From assembly GCF_000426345.1 (NCBI RefSeq), contig NZ_AUFE01000050.1:1-42248 (forward strand): a stretch of DNA of 42,248 bases, given 5' to 3'. Positions 40,802 through 42,248 of this stretch are shown here, one piece after another; position 1 is the first letter of the stretch, and every line of letters starts with the position of its first letter. The notes under the pieces were generated by a model. That model saw only the letters and a program-made list of their open reading frames with translations. It made no database searches and had not been told where the DNA came from. The stretch comes from Cupriavidus phytohabitans (GTDB lineage: Bacteria; Pseudomonadota; Gammaproteobacteria; Burkholderiales; Burkholderiaceae). The position numbers were made by a program, and so were the translations under genes.

Positions 40802-41491
40802 TCACAGGCTGGACAACCGGGAGATCGTGGCTTGCGAAATGATCGGGGTCAGCGGCGGCCGCGGGGCGCTCGGCGCTGCATAGGGTCCAGGCAGTCCATG
40901 CGGACCATTCAGCCCATGCGGGTCGTGGGGGACCGCCTGGCCATGGTGGAATGGGCGGGCTCCGGCGGGCGGCTCGCGCAGGGCCTGGCTGGGCGAGGCG
41001 CCGCGGTCCTGCGGCAGGTAGGGCCGGATCACGACGGCGACGTAGTCGTCTTCCTTCGGCGTCACCACGATATAGGCAAGCCCGGACATGACCAGCCCCA
41101 CTTCGCCCAGTTCGGTGGCGATGCGCGCCACGATAAAGCGCTGCAGCAGCAGCGGGTTGACACTGTCGTCGATCGCAAGCGCGGCGGTGCAGATGGTCAG
41201 GAAGCAGCGCTCGACTTCGCGGCAGACCACCACCACTTCATCGAGCGCGTAACCGGAACGGCTGGCACGCACCAGGACCGAGACGCCGGAACTCGGCGCG
41301 GCGCGATGCCAGCCGGGCTTGATCTTGAAACTGGGCAGCGTCAACCCCGAGCCCGTGTCCTGCGCGACCGTGTTAAAGCGCTGGGCGAAATCCAGGGGTG
41401 TGATCGCGAGCAGCTGGCGTTCGACCGGCGCCGAGGAAACCGACACTGACGAGGCCAGGATGACGGTGGACAGGATGCTGGCGAAATTCAT
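40802..41491 (-). CDS. Exported or membrane-anchored hypothetical protein
   Basis: A 229-residue protein I do not recognise. The ATG at 41491 is preceded by GAGGGTAG. The N-terminus (MNFASILSTVILASSVSVSS) is a weak signal sequence without a basic n-region. The middle (about 40-160) is an ordered alpha/beta region with SFKIKPGWHRAAPSSGVSVL, VVVVCREVERCFLTICTAAL and a closing AYIVVTPKEDDYVAVVIRPY. The last ~60 residues are His/Pro-rich and disordered (GQAVPHDPHGLNGPHGLPGP). It converges on treY. Its upstream region carries the third GTACTTTTTACA element, so it may belong to the same regulon. Confidence 0.55.
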   Translation of the reverse strand: MNFASILSTVILASSVSVSSAPVERQLLAITPLDFAQRFNTVAQDTGSGLTLPSFKIKPGWHRAAPSSGVSVLVRASRSGYALDEVVVVCREVERCFLTICTAALAIDDSVNPLLLQRFIVARIATELGEVGLVMSGLAYIVVTPKEDDYVAVVIRPYLPQDRGASPSQALREPPAGARPFHHGQAVPHDPHGLNGPHGLPGPYAAPSAPRPPLTPIISQATISRLSSL

Positions 41492-41940
41492 TTCTACCCT
41501 CGCAACAGGATGTGCCGCTCCCCCGGGCCGGCTGCCCTGATAGGCCCCGCCAGCACGCGGCCAACGGAGCCGCCGCGGCGTGGGGCCGGCGTGGCGGGTT
41601 GTGCTCGGCGGCACATGCCGTCCGCCAGTTCTGGCCAGCATTGCTTTCACTATAGACAGGGCGGCACGCAAGCACACGCTACGCAAGCGGCGCGCCACCT
41701 GTTGCAGTGCGCACCGCCGCGGGCGGCCCCGACGGCACCATTCACGCTGTCCGCGGGACGCGTGCACTTTCTGCTGCTACTGTAAAAAGTACGGCGCCGG
41801 CCGACCGTGAAGCGCCTCCGCATGGCCCGCTACGCTGCGGCGCAAGGCGCACAATCCGCCTTCACGGCCGGCGGGAACGGAGCTTGCAGGTGTGGGGCAG
41901 GTGCGGGCAACGTTGCGCAGCCCGCCGCTCACGCAGGAGC
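41492..41940. other. Intergenic region before the IS element
   Basis: About 450 bases without a convincing gene. It contains the upstream region of the minus-strand exported protein gene, with the GTACTTTTTACA element at 41792-41781 on that strand. A TATAGT hexamer at about 41657-41652 (minus strand) has no good -35 partner. Short plus-strand frames here have no ribosome binding site or recognisable content. Confidence 0.4.
41781..41792 (-). promoter_or_regulatory. GTACTTTYTACA element, minus strand, upstream of the gene at 41491
   Basis: On the minus strand the sequence reads GTACTTTTTACA, followed by GT. It matches the glgE copy in all 12 bases and lies 290 bases before the ATG at 41491. 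Its orientation is towards that gene, as with the other two copies. The long distance would imply a long leader or a second regulatory element. Confidence 0.4.
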
Positions 41941-42248
41941 TAAAGTCGAAACTGGTGTACAGGCGGGGAATTTGAGGCGCGGAGTAGAGGGCGGTGGAGC
42001 TTTCCGCTGAGAATCTGATTGTCGAGATCGGAAACCAGCACAAGAAAGGTCCACCATGAGCAAGGATAAAGGGAAAGAAGCAGTCGGTCTATCGGAAATC
42101 GGGCTTGGGCTCGAGGAGCTGATCAGGCGCGGGGCCCGACGGGTCATCCAGGAGGCGATTGAAGTGGAGCTGGCAGAGCTGCTTGAGCAGTTCAGTAACG
42201 TCAAGACGTTGAGCGGGCAGCGTGCCGTGGTTCGCAATGGCTACCTCC
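41940..42248 (+). mobile_element. IS256-family insertion sequence, left part
   Basis: The transposase gene starting at 42056 belongs to an IS256-type element that runs out of the window. From about 41940 the sequence loses its high GC content (TAAAGTCGAAACTGGTGTAC and onward), which I take as the approximate left end. The terminal inverted repeat and the target duplication cannot be confirmed without the right end. Confidence 0.5.
42056..42248 (+). CDS. IS256-family (mutator-type) transposase, N-terminal part
   Basis: The first 64 codons are present. GLGLEELIRRGARRVIQEAI and ELAELLEQFSNVKTLSGQRA, then VVRNGYL, match the N-terminal region of IS256/mutator transposases, where a helical segment is followed by the R-x-V-V-R-N-G-Y signature. 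The catalytic DDE residues lie outside the window. AAAGGTCC precedes the ATG at 42056. Codon use is less GC-biased than in the neighbouring genes, as expected for a mobile gene. Confidence 0.88.
   Translation, partial: MSKDKGKEAVGLSEIGLGLEELIRRGARRVIQEAIEVELAELLEQFSNVKTLSGQRAVVRNGYL

Overview
The window is high-GC (roughly two thirds G+C), densely packed DNA that looks like a betaproteobacterial, Burkholderiaceae-type chromosome or megaplasmid. Protein style and gene content suggest Cupriavidus or a close relative: a Bug/TctC solute receptor, IclR regulators, an FNR-type regulator and a BON/DUF2188/DUF2383 stress gene set. The genus is an inference; there is no rRNA or other taxonomic marker in the window.

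Layout. Positions 1-4.8 kb hold the 3' end of a succinate-semialdehyde dehydrogenase gene, then on the minus strand an FNR-like regulator translationally coupled to an orphan FlhD-like protein and an unknown protein, then a soluble PAS-PAS hybrid histidine kinase. Positions 4.9-12.6 kb are a catabolic/transport module: a Bug-type periplasmic receptor, two overlapping IclR regulator genes, and a divergent run coding for a metallo-beta-lactamase-fold protein, an FAD aromatic-type monooxygenase, a DUF2783 protein and an MFS transporter. The divergent intergenic region has two inverted repeats and a sigma70-like promoter. Positions 12.6-19.3 kb carry small stress-type genes: DUF2188, two BON-domain proteins, a Cys-rich flavodoxin-fold oxidoreductase, a CinA/PncC-like amidohydrolase, two exported low-complexity proteins, a DUF2383 four-helix protein, small membrane proteins and a collapsed erythromycin-esterase pseudogene.

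Positions 19.6-40.8 kb are the core: eight consecutive plus-strand alpha-glucan/trehalose genes, glgE, treS-mak (fused), glgB, glgX, malQ, glgP, treZ, treY. Together they can turn trehalose into maltose (TreS), maltose-1-phosphate (Mak) and linear then branched alpha-glucan (GlgE, GlgB). They can also take the glucan apart (GlgX, MalQ, GlgP) or return its chain ends to trehalose (TreY, TreZ). No glgA or glgC is present, so the encoded polymer synthesis route is GlgE-dependent. GlgE carries an extra ~430-residue N-terminal region that reads like a catalytically dead GH13 barrel.

A 12-base motif, GTACTTTYTACA, occurs three times, each in an intergenic region and each oriented towards the next gene: before glgE, before treZ, and before the exported protein gene that closes the cluster. 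It is the best candidate for an undescribed regulatory signal here. The window ends inside an IS256-family transposase gene.
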